Source of the DNA: Perlucidibaca sp.
GTDB taxonomy: Bacteria > Pseudomonadota > Gammaproteobacteria > Pseudomonadales > Moraxellaceae
Direction: 5' to 3'
Length of the DNA: 64,000 nt
NCBI GenBank assembly: GCA_023265995.1
Contig: JAHFSA010000005.1
Location: forward strand, 176,403 to 240,402
Below are positions 10,515 to 20,851 of the stretch, one piece after another (within the stretch, counting starts at the first letter, position 1; each line of letters begins with the position of its first letter). The position numbers and the translations under genes are program-made. The notes beneath the pieces are model-generated. The model did not search any database, was not told the origin of the DNA, and saw only the letters and a program-made list of their open reading frames with translations.

Positions 10515-11708
10515 ATGCGCAATTACGACATCATCCTGTATGGAGCCACCGGCTTCACCGGCCAGCTGACGGCGCGCTATCTCGCCACTCAGCGCCAGCC
10601 TCTGCGCTGGGCCATAGCCGGCCGTGACCACGTCAAGCTGCAGGCCGTCCGCGATAGCCTGCTTGCCGACGGCAAGTACCTGCCCGACATTCTCCTGGCC
10701 GACAGCGCGGCTGCGGATACTCTGGCCGCCCTCGCCCGCCAGACCCGCGTTGTCATATCCACTGTCGGCCCCTACCTGCAATATGGCGAACCGCTGGTGG
10801 CCGCGTGTGTCAGCGAAAAGACCGATTACGTCGATCTCACCGGCGAGCCGGAGTTCGTCAACCGCATGCGCGCACGCTTTCATGGCAAGGCCAGCGAAAA
10901 GGGCGTGCGCATCGTGCATTGCTGCGGCTTTGACAGCATTCCCCACGACCTCGGCGTCTACTACACCCTGAGACTGCTTCAGGACCGTCTGGGCAGCGAT
11001 ACGCTGACGACGGCGACGGTAGATGTGGTTGGCACCGTCAGGGCCCATGGCGACTTCTCTGGCGGCACCTGGCAGTCGGCCATCAATGCCATGGCGCGCT
11101 CGGGTGATCATTTGCGTGAGCAAAGGGCTCTGCGCGCCAAAGGCCGCTCCGGCAACGGCCGCAAGATCAGCGGCGGCAAGCCGCGAATTCATCGCAGCGA
11201 CAGTGACTGGACCGCGCCGCTGCCGACCATCGATCCGCAGATCGTGCTGAGCACGGCACGTGGCCTGCCGTTCTACGGCCAGCAATTTCATTACAGCCAT
11301 CAGGTCGCCGTGGGTTCTTTGCCCAGGCTGCTGGCCGGTGCCGTCGGCGTGGCGGGCGTGTTCGTCGGGGCCCAGTTCGGGCCGACAAGAAGGTTGCTGC
11401 AGAAGTACAAGGTATCGGGAGACGGGCCGGCGCCCGAGGTTCGCGCGGAGCACTGGTTCCGTGTCCGCTTCGACGCCCGTGTCCAGGTGCCGGGTGCGCC
11501 TGAGCAGCTGTTGAGCACGGAGGTGTCCGGTGGCGATCCGGGCTATGACGAGACCGCCAAGATGCTTTCGGAGAGCGCGCTCAGCCTGGCCTTTGGTGGC
11601 GCGCTGCTGCCTGATGCCGCGGGAGTGCTGACGCCGGCATTGGCCATGGGAGATGTGCTGCTCAGGCGTCTGCAGGACGCCGGTCTGCGTTTCCGCGAGA
11701 GCGTCTGA
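10515..11708 (+). CDS. Saccharopine dehydrogenase-like oxidoreductase (trans-acting enoyl reductase family)
   Basis: The 397-residue protein has an N-terminal Rossmann fold with YGATGFTGQ (residues 9-17) and the arrangement of the saccharopine dehydrogenase-like / mycobacterial trans-acting enoyl reductase family. Conserved pieces include TVGPYLQYGEPLVAACV, YVDLTGE and HCCGFDSIPHDLGVYY. The substrate is unknown; relatives act on lipid-type substrates, but no partner synthase is present here. The start is ATG 10515 with GGGAG upstream; a longer frame from 10455 lacks support. The neighbours are dusC and, convergently, an SDR enzyme. Confidence 0.8.
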   Translation: MRNYDIILYGATGFTGQLTARYLATQRQPLRWAIAGRDHVKLQAVRDSLLADGKYLPDILLADSAAADTLAALARQTRVVISTVGPYLQYGEPLVAACVSEKTDYVDLTGEPEFVNRMRARFHGKASEKGVRIVHCCGFDSIPHDLGVYYTLRLLQDRLGSDTLTTATVDVVGTVRAHGDFSGGTWQSAINAMARSGDHLREQRALRAKGRSGNGRKISGGKPRIHRSDSDWTAPLPTIDPQIVLSTARGLPFYGQQFHYSHQVAVGSLPRLLAGAVGVAGVFVGAQFGPTRRLLQKYKVSGDGPAPEVRAEHWFRVRFDARVQVPGAPEQLLSTEVSGGDPGYDETAKMLSESALSLAFGGALLPDAAGVLTPALAMGDVLLRRLQDAGLRFRESV

Positions 11709-11744
11709 AGCGGGTCCGGCCAGGCTGGCCGGACCGCCCTGTGC

Positions 11745-12485
11745 TCAGAAGATGCGGCGTATCACGGCGTCAGGCAGGAAACGCATCATTGGCATCATGG
11801 CTGCCCACGGCCAGCGCGGCACGATGGCTTCCCTGGCGCCACGCTCCACGGCCTGGCAGATCTCCTTGGCCACGGCGCCCGGTTGCGCCACGAACGGGTA
11901 TTTCTCCATGCCCGGAGCCAGGTCGGTGGCGACGAAGCCGGGATGGATGGTGGTGATGCGTATGCCCTGGTGACCGACCTCGGTGCGCAAGGCCGAGAGG
12001 TAGTTGGTCAGGGCTGCCTTGGAGGCCGAGTAGGCCGCGCTGCCGGGTATGCCGACAAAGGCCGATATCGACGAGATGCCGACAATGTGGCCCTTGCCCT
12101 GGGTCTTGAACAGGGCGACACCGGCATCGATGGTGGCGATGGCACCCAGCAGATTGGTTTCTATGACCTGCCTATCGACTTCGAGCTGGCCATTGCCGGA
12201 GCGGCGCGCGGCAATGATGCCGGCATTGGCGATCAGCAGGTCGACCTGCCCCAGATCCTCGGCCAGCGCCATGATGGCCGGCTGCACGTCGGCGCTGGCG
12301 CAGACATCCACGGGATGCGTCAGCACGATTACGCCATGACGGCGTGAAATGCCTTCCGCGACCTCCTTCAGCTTGTCTTCGCGCCGTGCCATCAGGCCCA
12401 GGCGGTAGCCGCGCACGGCCAGCTCTTCTGCCAGTGCGGCACCTATGCCGCTGCTGGCGCCAACAATGATGGCGGTCTTGCTCAT
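11745..12485 (-). CDS. Short-chain dehydrogenase/reductase (SDR)
   Basis: This is a 246-residue classical SDR with the cofactor motif GASSGIG (residues 9-15), the NAG motif (NAGII), an SSISAF serine and the catalytic YSASK. The C-terminal tail carries a hydrophobic stretch (WPWAAMMPMMRFLPDAVIRR) that could associate with membrane, as in several lipid-acting SDRs. The substrate is not identifiable. Its ATG overlaps the stop of the upstream transporter-like gene (ATGA), so the two are cotranscribed and probably translationally coupled. Confidence 0.88.
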   Translation of the reverse strand: MSKTAIIVGASSGIGAALAEELAVRGYRLGLMARREDKLKEVAEGISRRHGVIVLTHPVDVCASADVQPAIMALAEDLGQVDLLIANAGIIAARRSGNGQLEVDRQVIETNLLGAIATIDAGVALFKTQGKGHIVGISSISAFVGIPGSAAYSASKAALTNYLSALRTEVGHQGIRITTIHPGFVATDLAPGMEKYPFVAQPGAVAKEICQAVERGAREAIVPRWPWAAMMPMMRFLPDAVIRRIF

Positions 12486-13546
12486 GAGTTGTCTCGCTGG
12501 ATGGGTTGGTTGAGCCATTCCTGCCAGATGGCGGCGACCACGGCCAGGATCACCGGGCCGAGGAAGAGCCCGATCATGCCGAAGCTGGCGAGGCCGCCGA
12601 GCACGCCGAACATGACCAGCAGGAAGGAAATCTGGGTCGCGCTGGAGATCACCAGCGGGCGGATGATGTTGTCTACCGAGCTCACCACCAGGGCGCCCCA
12701 GAGGCCGAGCCCGGCGGCGCCCAGGGTGTCGCCGGTGATCAGCAGCCAGAGCGCCACGGCACCCCAGGCAAACGGCGTACCGAAGGGAATCAGGGCGAAC
12801 AGGAAGGTGATCATGGTCAGGAAGACCGGATTGGGTGCGCCGGCCACGGCATAGCCGATGCCTGCCAGGCCGGCTTGCGCCAGCGCCGTGAGCACTATGC
12901 CGAAGACCACGGCACGGGTCATGTTGCCGGCGGCGGCGAGATAGCGCTCGCCCTGCCTGGGCACGGTATGCGCCAGCGCATTCTTGAGCTGGCCAATGAT
13001 CTTCAGTCCGTCGCGATAGAAGAAGAACGCGGCCATGACCGTGAACAGCAGCTTGGCAATGTTGCGACCGATGCCGCCGGCCAGCATCTTGATCTGCCCG
13101 AAGCCGAGATTGAGCATGCCGCGGAGGTGATCCTTGAGGGCTGCCGGGTTGTCGTGCAGGGAGAGCCAGAGATTTTCCAGCTCGTGCGCCAGCCAGGGAA
13201 AGCGGGTCTGCAGGGCAGCGGGCAGAGGCGGCTTGTCGAGCGCGAGGAACTCGCCGAGATGGGCGTAAATGACCCGGATTTCGGCTTGCAGCATGATCAG
13301 CAGCCAGACCATGGGTGCGATCAGGGTGATGGCCAGCAGCAGGGTCATCAGGGTGGCGGCGACGTTCTGGCGATTGCCGGTTTTCCTGAGCAGGCGCTTG
13401 TAGACCGGCCAGGTGACGAAAACGAGGATGGCGGCCCAGGCCACCGGCACAATGAACGGACTGAGGATGGCGTAGGTCAGGTAGATCAGCGTGAGCAGGC
13501 CGAAGAGCAGTGGCAGACGGGCAAGCAGCGGGTTGGGAGCAGGCAT
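12482..13546 (-). CDS. AI-2E family (PerM/YdiK-like) membrane protein
   Basis: The 354-residue multi-pass inner-membrane protein begins with two adjacent hydrophobic segments (residues about 8-50). A hydrophilic section follows (about 85-150), then five or six more helices, including VVSSVDNIIRPLVIS, which is characteristic of the AI-2E/PerM family. Members have been linked to AI-2 export, sodium/proton exchange or permease roles, so no specific function is assigned. ATG 13546 is preferred over 13582 because GAGGA lies at the right distance. It overlaps the downstream SDR gene by 4 bases. Confidence 0.85.
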   Translation of the reverse strand: MPAPNPLLARLPLLFGLLTLIYLTYAILSPFIVPVAWAAILVFVTWPVYKRLLRKTGNRQNVAATLMTLLLAITLIAPMVWLLIMLQAEIRVIYAHLGEFLALDKPPLPAALQTRFPWLAHELENLWLSLHDNPAALKDHLRGMLNLGFGQIKMLAGGIGRNIAKLLFTVMAAFFFYRDGLKIIGQLKNALAHTVPRQGERYLAAAGNMTRAVVFGIVLTALAQAGLAGIGYAVAGAPNPVFLTMITFLFALIPFGTPFAWGAVALWLLITGDTLGAAGLGLWGALVVSSVDNIIRPLVISSATQISFLLVMFGVLGGLASFGMIGLFLGPVILAVVAAIWQEWLNQPIQRDNS

Positions 13547-13603
13547 TGGTGCGTATCCTCCAGTGACCTTCGATGCTAGCACCGGGGCGCGTCTGGCAGA
13601 AAA

Positions 13604-13642
13604 ACAAAAGGCACCTGATCTTTCGATGCAGGTGCCTTTTGT
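13604..13642 (-). terminator. Rho-independent terminator after the acyl-CoA dehydrogenase
   Basis: A perfect 14-bp stem (arms 13604-13617 and 13629-13642) has an 11-base loop. Read on the minus strand it ends in TTTTGTTTTT. It lies between the dehydrogenase stop (13687) and the next minus-strand gene, so it separates the two transcripts. Confidence 0.85.
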
Positions 13643-13686
13643 CTGTCGAGACGCGCCTTGCGGCGCGCCTCGTCACGCGACAACCA

Positions 13687-15504
13687 TCAGGAGAAGTTGA
13701 AGTTGTCCTTGTCCATCTGCATCAGCGACTTGGTCGGCTTCAGCATGGTGTCGGCGTGGCTCTTGGCGCGCGGCAGCAGACGTTCGAAGTAGAACTCGGC
13801 GGTCTGGATCTTGGCCTGGTAGAACGCCGGTTCGTCGTTGCCGCCCTTCTCCAGCTTCTCGAAGGCAACGGCAGCCATCTTGGCCCAGAAGAAGGCCAGG
13901 GTGGCGTAACCGGAGTACATCAGGAAGTCGTAGGAAGCAGTGCCGACGAAGTCACGGTCCTTGCGGGCCTGCAGCATGATGCGCACGGTCAGGTAGTTCC
14001 ACTGGGTGGCGATCTTGGTCAGCTCCCAGACGAACGGACGCATCTGCTTGTTGGCCACGTTGTCGCGGCAGAACTTGGCGATGTCGGCGGTGAAGTCACG
14101 GACAGCCTTGCCCTTGGTGGTCAGCAGGACCTTGCGGCCGAGCAGGTCGAGAGCCTGGATGCCGGTGGTGCCTTCGTACAGGGTCGAGATGCGGGCATCA
14201 CGAGCGATCTGCTCCATGCCGTGTTCCTGGATGAAGCCGTGGCCACCGAACACCTGCATGCCGAGGTTGGCAGCTTCGAGACCGAGTTCGGTCAGGCAGC
14301 CCTTGAGGATCGGGGTCAGGAAGCCGAGCTTGTCGTCCCAGTAGTCGTACAGTTCCTTGTCGCCGGTGGTGATGCCGACAGCCATGTTGTCAGCGTACTG
14401 GGCGGCGAAGTAGACCATGGCACGACCGCCTTCGGCGATGGCCTTCTGGGTCAGCAGCATGCGGCGCACGTCACCGTGGTGGATCAGCGCGTCGGCAACC
14501 TGATCCGGTTCCTTCTTGCCGGACAGGGCGCGCATGGAGCGGCGCTCGAGGGCGTACGGCAGCGAACCCTGGTAGGACAGCTCGGCCGAGGCCACGCCCT
14601 GGATGGCGGTGCCGATGCGGGCGGTGTTCATGAAGGTGAACATGCACTCGAGGCCCTTGTTCGGCGGGCCGATCAGGTAGCCGGTGGCTTCGTCGAAGTT
14701 GATGACGCAGGTGGCGTTGCCGTGGATGCCCATCTTGTGTTCGATGGAGCCGGCGGCCACGGCGTTGCGGTCGCCATTGCTGCCGTCGGTGTTGGCAATG
14801 AACTTCGGCACGATGAACAGCGAGATGCCGCGGGTGCCTGCCGGGGAGTCCGGGAGACGGGCGAGCACGATGTGGACGATGTTCTCGGCCAGGTCATGTT
14901 CACCGGCGGAGATGAAGATCTTGGTGCCGGTCAGCTTATAGCTGCCGTCAGCCTGCGGTTCGGCCTTGGTCTTGACCTGGCCGAGGTCGGTACCGCACTG
15001 CGGTTCGGTGAGGCACATGGTGCCGGTCCAGCGACCTTCCACCAGTGCCGGCAGGAAGGTGGACTTCTGCTCGTCGGTGCCGTGCAGCATGATGGTGTTG
15101 ATGCAGCCGATCGACAGGCCCGGGTACATGGTGAACGACCAGTTGGCGGTGCCCATCATTTCCGAACGGAACAGACCCATCGACATCGGCAGGCCCTGGC
15201 CGCCGAATTCGGTCGGGTAGTTCAGACCCTGCCAGCCGCCGGCGACGTACTGTTCGTACGCTTCCTTGAAGCCCTTGGGCGTGGTCACTTCGCCATTCTC
15301 GAAGTGGCAGCCCTCTTGATCGCCCGACTGGTTCAGCGGGGCCAGCACCTGTTCGCAGTACTTGGCGGCTTCATCCAGGATGGCATCGACCAGATCCGGG
15401 GTGGCTTCTTCGCCGCCCGGCAGATTGGCGTAATGCTTCGGGTAATCGAAGACTTCATTCATCAGGAAGCGCATGTCGCGCAGCGGGGCCTTGTAGGTAG
15501 GCAT
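13687..15504 (-). CDS. Acyl-CoA dehydrogenase with C-terminal extension (FadE/DmdC-like)
   Basis: This FAD enzyme would introduce the alpha-beta double bond in acyl-CoAs. The 605-residue protein has the N-terminal helical domain, the middle FAD-binding domain (CLTEPQCGTDLG), the C-terminal dehydrogenase domain with the catalytic glutamate in LYEGTTGIQ (Glu444), and an extra C-terminal domain. That layout is shared with the roughly 600-residue Pseudomonas enzymes and DmdC. The start MPTYKAPLRDMRF at 15504 is the family N-terminus; a 24-residue upstream extension is unlikely. Chain-length specificity cannot be read from sequence. It is monocistronic, with its own terminator. Confidence 0.93.
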   Translation of the reverse strand: MPTYKAPLRDMRFLMNEVFDYPKHYANLPGGEEATPDLVDAILDEAAKYCEQVLAPLNQSGDQEGCHFENGEVTTPKGFKEAYEQYVAGGWQGLNYPTEFGGQGLPMSMGLFRSEMMGTANWSFTMYPGLSIGCINTIMLHGTDEQKSTFLPALVEGRWTGTMCLTEPQCGTDLGQVKTKAEPQADGSYKLTGTKIFISAGEHDLAENIVHIVLARLPDSPAGTRGISLFIVPKFIANTDGSNGDRNAVAAGSIEHKMGIHGNATCVINFDEATGYLIGPPNKGLECMFTFMNTARIGTAIQGVASAELSYQGSLPYALERRSMRALSGKKEPDQVADALIHHGDVRRMLLTQKAIAEGGRAMVYFAAQYADNMAVGITTGDKELYDYWDDKLGFLTPILKGCLTELGLEAANLGMQVFGGHGFIQEHGMEQIARDARISTLYEGTTGIQALDLLGRKVLLTTKGKAVRDFTADIAKFCRDNVANKQMRPFVWELTKIATQWNYLTVRIMLQARKDRDFVGTASYDFLMYSGYATLAFFWAKMAAVAFEKLEKGGNDEPAFYQAKIQTAEFYFERLLPRAKSHADTMLKPTKSLMQMDKDNFNFS

Positions 15505-15738
15505 GGTCGTCACCTGGTCGGTTGGTGGATTACGAGCGGCTTTATACAGAAATTGTAAGCAAATGTGCATTGGCACAATTTGACGAGCATACCGGCATTA
15601 AGGTGAATTGGACACGAACGAACAATCCCTGTCGGTCGGAGTGTGGCAAAAACAAGACGGGCGGATCACGCGGGCGTTACAAAAATTTCGTTGATCCCGG
15701 CATCGCGCGTCAGGTACGTTCGGAAACTTTCGTGAACC
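15505..15738. promoter_or_regulatory. Divergent promoter region with a TGTGC-N4-GCACA dyad
   Basis: This 234-base region lies between the divergently transcribed acyl-CoA dehydrogenase and alpha/beta hydrolase and has no gene. It is AT-rich near 15540-15600. On the minus strand TTGTGC and TACAAT hexamers are 15 bases apart, and a TATAAA lies a little further on. A perfect dyad TGTGC-ATTG-GCACA (15564-15577) sits in the same stretch and could be an operator. The regulator is unknown. Confidence 0.4.
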
Positions 15739-16722
15739 ATGAGTCACCGCAGAATGGCGACGTTGAGCTTTCCCGCGGCACCCCGTGCCGCAGTCCAGCA
15801 ATCCCTGGCTCTTGCCACCCGCCTTCGCCTTGAGCTGGGCTTCGGCAACATTGCCCTGAAAACCCTGCAGAAGCGCTATGAAAAGCCGGTCTCGCGCTAC
15901 GTCGTGATCGACGGCACCAACGTGCACTACACCGATGAGGGCCACGGTCCGACGCTGGTGCTGCTGCATGGCGTCATGGCCTCGCTGCACACCTGGGATG
16001 GCTGGGTGGATATCCTGCGTCCGCATTTCCGCATCGTGCGTGTCGACCTGCCCGGCTTCGGCCTGACCGGCCCGTTGGCGCGCGGCAGCTACACGCCGGA
16101 ATATGCCCTCGAGTTCATCGAGCAGTTCCGTCAGCACCTGGGTCTGGAGAGATTCCATCTCGCCGGCAACTCGCTGGGCGGCTTCCTGAGTTGGTTCTAT
16201 GCCGTGCATCATCCGCAGCGCGTCGAGCGCCTGGTGCTGCTCGATCCCATTGCCTATTCGCAGCCGCTGCCGCGTCTGATCGCGCTGGTCGCGGCGCCGG
16301 GCATGAACGTGCTCAGCCGCTTCCTGGCGCCGCGGCGCCTGGTCATGCATGGCATCCATGAGGTCTACGGTGACATCAGTCGCATGCAGCCGGGCACCGA
16401 CCGCCGCTACTTCGAAATGCTCATGCGTCCGGGCAACAAGGCCGGCATGGTGGCCTACTTCCGTCTGCTCGCCGAGATGAACCGCAAGAACCGTTTTGCC
16501 GAGCGCGTCCGTCAGCTTAATGTGCCGACCCTGCTGCTCTGGGGCGCCCGCGACCGCTGGGTGCCGCCGGCCCTGGTCAAGCGCTGGCAGCAGGATGTGC
16601 CCGGTCTGACCGTGAAGATCTATCCGGATGGCGGCCATATTCCCATGGAGGAAATGCCCGCGGAGTCGGCGCGCGATGCCCTCGCCTTCCTGCTGCCGGA
16701 ACTGGCTCAGGTCGCTGCATAA
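15739..16722 (+). CDS. Alpha/beta hydrolase
   Basis: This is a 327-residue alpha/beta-hydrolase-fold protein. It shows an oxyanion segment LLHGVMAS, the nucleophile elbow GNSLGG (Ser145), the acid in GARDRWVP and the catalytic histidine in DGGHIPMEEMP, so a complete Ser-Asp-His triad is present. The N-terminal 50 residues form an amphipathic helical lead-in with no clear signal peptide. The substrate is unknown; esterase or lipase activity is plausible given the lipid-related neighbours. ATG 15754 (MATLSF) is an alternative start. It is transcribed divergently from the dehydrogenase. Confidence 0.88.
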   Translation: MSHRRMATLSFPAAPRAAVQQSLALATRLRLELGFGNIALKTLQKRYEKPVSRYVVIDGTNVHYTDEGHGPTLVLLHGVMASLHTWDGWVDILRPHFRIVRVDLPGFGLTGPLARGSYTPEYALEFIEQFRQHLGLERFHLAGNSLGGFLSWFYAVHHPQRVERLVLLDPIAYSQPLPRLIALVAAPGMNVLSRFLAPRRLVMHGIHEVYGDISRMQPGTDRRYFEMLMRPGNKAGMVAYFRLLAEMNRKNRFAERVRQLNVPTLLLWGARDRWVPPALVKRWQQDVPGLTVKIYPDGGHIPMEEMPAESARDALAFLLPELAQVAA

Positions 16723-16732
16723 GCTTTCCGCA

Positions 16733-16775
16733 CGGACATGAAAAAGGCGCCATCAAGGCGCCTTTTTCATGTCCG
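16733..16775. terminator. Bidirectional terminator between hydrolase and glyS
   Basis: A perfect 19-bp stem (16733-16751 with 16757-16775) has a 5-base loop. The inner arms carry AAAAAGGCGCC / GGCGCCTTTTT, giving a U-run in both directions. It lies between two convergent genes. Confidence 0.9.
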
Positions 16776-16784
16776 CGTGCAGGC

Positions 16785-18835
16785 TCAGGAAGACAGCTGC
16801 GAGATGTCCGCCACACGCAGGAACAGCGTGCGCAGCCAGGACAGCAGGCGCAGGCGGTTGGCACGCACGGCGGGATCTTCGGCCATGACCATGACGCTGT
16901 CGAAGAAGGCATCCACAGGCACACGCAGGCCGGCCAGGGTGGTCAGCGCGGTGGTGTAGTCGCCAGAGGCGTAGAGCGGTGCCACGGTGGCCGACAGCGC
17001 GGTCACGGCGGCCGCCAGATCCTGTTCGGCACCAGCCTGCAGCAGGTTGCGCTCGATCTCGCCGCCGGTGACGACTTCCTTGGCCAGGATGTTCGACACG
17101 CGCTTGTTGGCTGCAGCCAGGGCGGCGGCCTCGGGCAGCGTGCGGAAGTGCGCCACGGCCTTCACACGGCGATCAAAGTCACGTGCCACGGTCGGGCGGC
17201 AGGCCTGCACGGCCTGGATGACATCGACCGGGATGCCTTGCTCTTCGTACATGGCGCGATAGCGACCAAGCAGGAAGTCGAAGACGTCGGCGGCGGTCGT
17301 CGCCACCGTCAGCGTGTCGCCATGCTGTGCCGTGGCGGCCTGCACCAGCTTGTCGAGATCGATGTCGAGCTCGCCTTCGATGAGGATGCGCAGCACGCCG
17401 AGAGCGGCACGGCGCAGAGCGAACGGATCCTTGGAGCCGGTCGGCGGCTGGCCGATGCCGAAGATGCCGGTCAGGGTGTCGAGCTTGTCAGCCAGTGCCA
17501 CAGCCTGGCCGGTCTTCACGGTCGGCAGCGAGTCACCGGCGAAGCGCGGCAGATACTGTTCGTTGAGGGCGAGTGCGACTTCGCCCGGCAGGCCTTCATG
17601 GCGGGCATAGTGATAGCCGGCGATGCCCTGCAGCTCGGGGAACTCCCCCACCATTTCCGAGGCCAGGTCGGACTTGCAAAGCAGGCCGGCCAGGCGTGCA
17701 TGCTCGACATCGCCTCCGATCTTGCCGGCGATGTACGCGGCCAGCGCCGAGACGCGTTCGGCCTTGGCGTAGACGGTGCCGAGCTGAGCCTGGAAGACGA
17801 CATTCTTCAGGCGCTCGTTGCGCTGGGCCAGGGTGATCTTCTTGTCCTGGTTGAAGAAGAACTCGGCGTCGGTCAGGCGCGGACGCACGACCTTCTCGTT
17901 GCCGGCGACGATCTTTTCCGGGGACGGCGAGTCGATGTTGGCGACGGTGATGAAGCGTGCCATGAGCTGGCCGGCGGTATCGACCAGGCAGAAGTACTTT
18001 TGGTTGTCCTGCATGGTCGAGATCAGGGCTTCCTGCGGCACGCTCAGGAAGCGCTCCTCGAACGAGCAGACCAGCGGCATCGGCCACTCCACCAGCGCGG
18101 TGACTTCATCGAGCAGGGCCTCCGGCATGAGCGCGAAGCCGCCCTCCTTCGTGGCCAGGGCAGCGACGGCGACACGGATCTGTTCGCGGCGTTCGGCGAA
18201 GTTGGCGATGACATGGGCCGCGCGCATGGCGCTCAGATAGGCGTGGGCGGAGGAGATCTCGACCGCCTGCGGATGATGGAAGCGATGGCCGTGGCTGGTG
18301 CGGCCGCTGGCTATGTCGAGCAGGCGGGCCGGCACGATGTCGCTGCCGTAGAGCATGACGATCCAGTGCATCGGACGCACGAACTCGACGCGGCTGGCGC
18401 CCCAGCGCATGCGCTTGGCCACCGGCAGGTTCTTCAGCGCCAGGTCGATGATGCCCGGCATCAGCGCCAGTGCGCTGTCGCCCTTCACTTCACGGACAAA
18501 GCGCAGCTTCTCGCCGCTGCGATCGACATCGGCGATGTCGATGCCGTTCTTGCGGGCGAAGCCGAGCGCGGCCTGGGTCGGGTTGCCGGCGGCATCGAAG
18601 GCGGCCTTCACGGGCGGGCCGTCGACGCTGATGACGCGATCCGGCTGCTGTGCGGCGAGTTGCTTGACGATGACGGCGAGACGGCGCGGCGCGGCGTAGA
18701 AGTCGACACCAGCGTGAACCAGACCGGCCTTGGCGAGGCCGTCGGCGACGCTGTCACGCAGGGCGGTGGCCAGCGTCAGCAGGGACTTCGGGGGCAGTTC
18801 TTCGCCGCCGATTTCAAACAGGAAATCCTGGGCGC

Positions 18836-18839
<4 letters not shown>
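16785..18839 (-). CDS. glyS: Glycine--tRNA ligase beta subunit
   Basis: This is the beta chain of the alpha2-beta2 bacterial glycyl-tRNA synthetase; it recognises tRNA-Gly. The 684-residue product begins [20 protein letters not shown], the typical N-terminus. It has the HD-like central region and a C-terminal anticodon-binding helical domain ending in [12 protein letters not shown]. Its ATG overlaps the glyQ stop by 4 bases, so the subunits are translationally coupled. The length equals the usual 680-690. Confidence 0.97.
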
Positions 18840-19828
<989 letters not shown>

Positions 19829-19919
19829 GATTTGCGCGATCACGGTTGGCGGAAACCGGCGAGTATAGCCGGGTTGCCTGGCGTCGGCATCACCACGAAG
19901 CGGGGTGCCGAAAAGCAGA

Positions 19920-19949
19920 CGGGCCGACACACCGAAGTGTGCCGACCCG
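19920..19949 (-). terminator. Hairpin with UUCG tetraloop after the Ala-rich gene
   Basis: Read on the minus strand, a 13-bp stem with two G-U pairs closes on a TTCG tetraloop and is followed by a short T-rich run. A second smaller hairpin (about 19961-19978, arms CGGGAGC/GCTCCCG) lies between it and the stop at 19987. Together they probably end the transcript before glyQ begins. Confidence 0.7.
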
Positions 19950-19986
19950 TCTCTGTGCGGCGGGAGCGTGTGCTCCCGGGCAGTGC

Positions 19987-20766
19987 TTACAGCGTGGCGG
20001 TGCCGACGTCGAGGACGACCTGGGTCTTGGCATCAACGCGCACGACCTGGTTGCCGATCAGCAGCAGCTGGGTACCGGCCGGCTGGGCGCTCAGGCCCGG
20101 CACGGTGGCGGAGTCGAGGGTCTTGGCCTGGCCGCTCAGGCTGGCGTCGAGCTTGGCACCGATGACCAGCTTCTTCTCGTAGCCGGCAGCGAGACCGCCA
20201 TTGGCCTGGGCATTGGCACCACCGAGCAGGCTGGTGAGCTTGCCGACAGCCTTGCCGGTAGCCTTCTGGGCGCCGGCGATCTTGGCCACGGCGATGCGAT
20301 CCTTGACCGAAATGGCCTTGGCGGCGTCCTGCTTGTAGCCAGCGGCAATCTGCTTGCCCTGACCCAGCGCGTCCTGAGCGACACCGGCCTTGGCCAGGGC
20401 AGCATTCTTGGCGGCGTCAGCCTTGGCCATGCCTGCTTCCTTGGCGGCAGCGGCGTTGGCCTGGGCGGCTTCCTTGGCGTTGCCATAGGCAGCCTGGCCG
20501 ATGGCCTTGCCGCTCTCGGCCATGGACTTGCCGGAGGTCATGGCACCGACGCCAGCGCCGATGGCTGCATCACGCGAGGTCTGGCCGGCCTTGACGGCGG
20601 CTTCCTTGGTGGATTGCAGGGTCGGGGTCTTGACGTTGGCTTCGGCGCTGGTCTGGGCCGAGACGCCCGGGGCCTGCACGGAGACAGCGGACTTGAGGTC
20701 GAAAGCGTTGGCGGCGGAGGTGGCCAGCAGCAGTGCGGTGGCCGAGATCAGGGCATTGCGAGACAT
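19987..20766 (-). CDS. Exported alanine/lysine-rich protein, LEA-like, unknown function
   Basis: The 259-residue protein has a clear signal peptide ([21 protein letters not shown], cleavage after residue 21). Residues 52-170 are very rich in Ala, Lys, Gly and Gln with near-periodic segments such as [17 protein letters not shown] and [14 protein letters not shown], resembling late-embryogenesis-abundant amphipathic helices. The last 60 residues (from KKLVIGAKL) look like a small beta domain. There are no cysteines. I do not recognise a named family. It has its own hairpin terminators; the adjacent upstream minus-strand gene is the HopJ-like gene. Confidence 0.8.
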   Translation of the reverse strand: MSRNALISATALLLATSAANAFDLKSAVSVQAPGVSAQTSAEANVKTPTLQSTKEAAVKAGQTSRDAAIGAGVGAMTSGKSMAESGKAIGQAAYGNAKEAAQANAAAAKEAGMAKADAAKNAALAKAGVAQDALGQGKQIAAGYKQDAAKAISVKDRIAVAKIAGAQKATGKAVGKLTSLLGGANAQANGGLAAGYEKKLVIGAKLDASLSGQAKTLDSATVPGLSAQPAGTQLLLIGNQVVRVDAKTQVVLDVGTATL

Positions 20767-20851
20767 GGTGGTAGTCCTTTAGCGGGTGTGGTTTGTGGTG
20801 CTGAAAACGCAGGCTAAATCATTTCGTTGACGGAATGAATGCCATTTCGTG

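Noticed and set aside
13573..15558. A 661-codon plus-strand frame opposite the acyl-CoA dehydrogenase
   Set aside because: The minus-strand dehydrogenase has intact catalytic and FAD motifs; the other frame has no domain and runs over a terminator.
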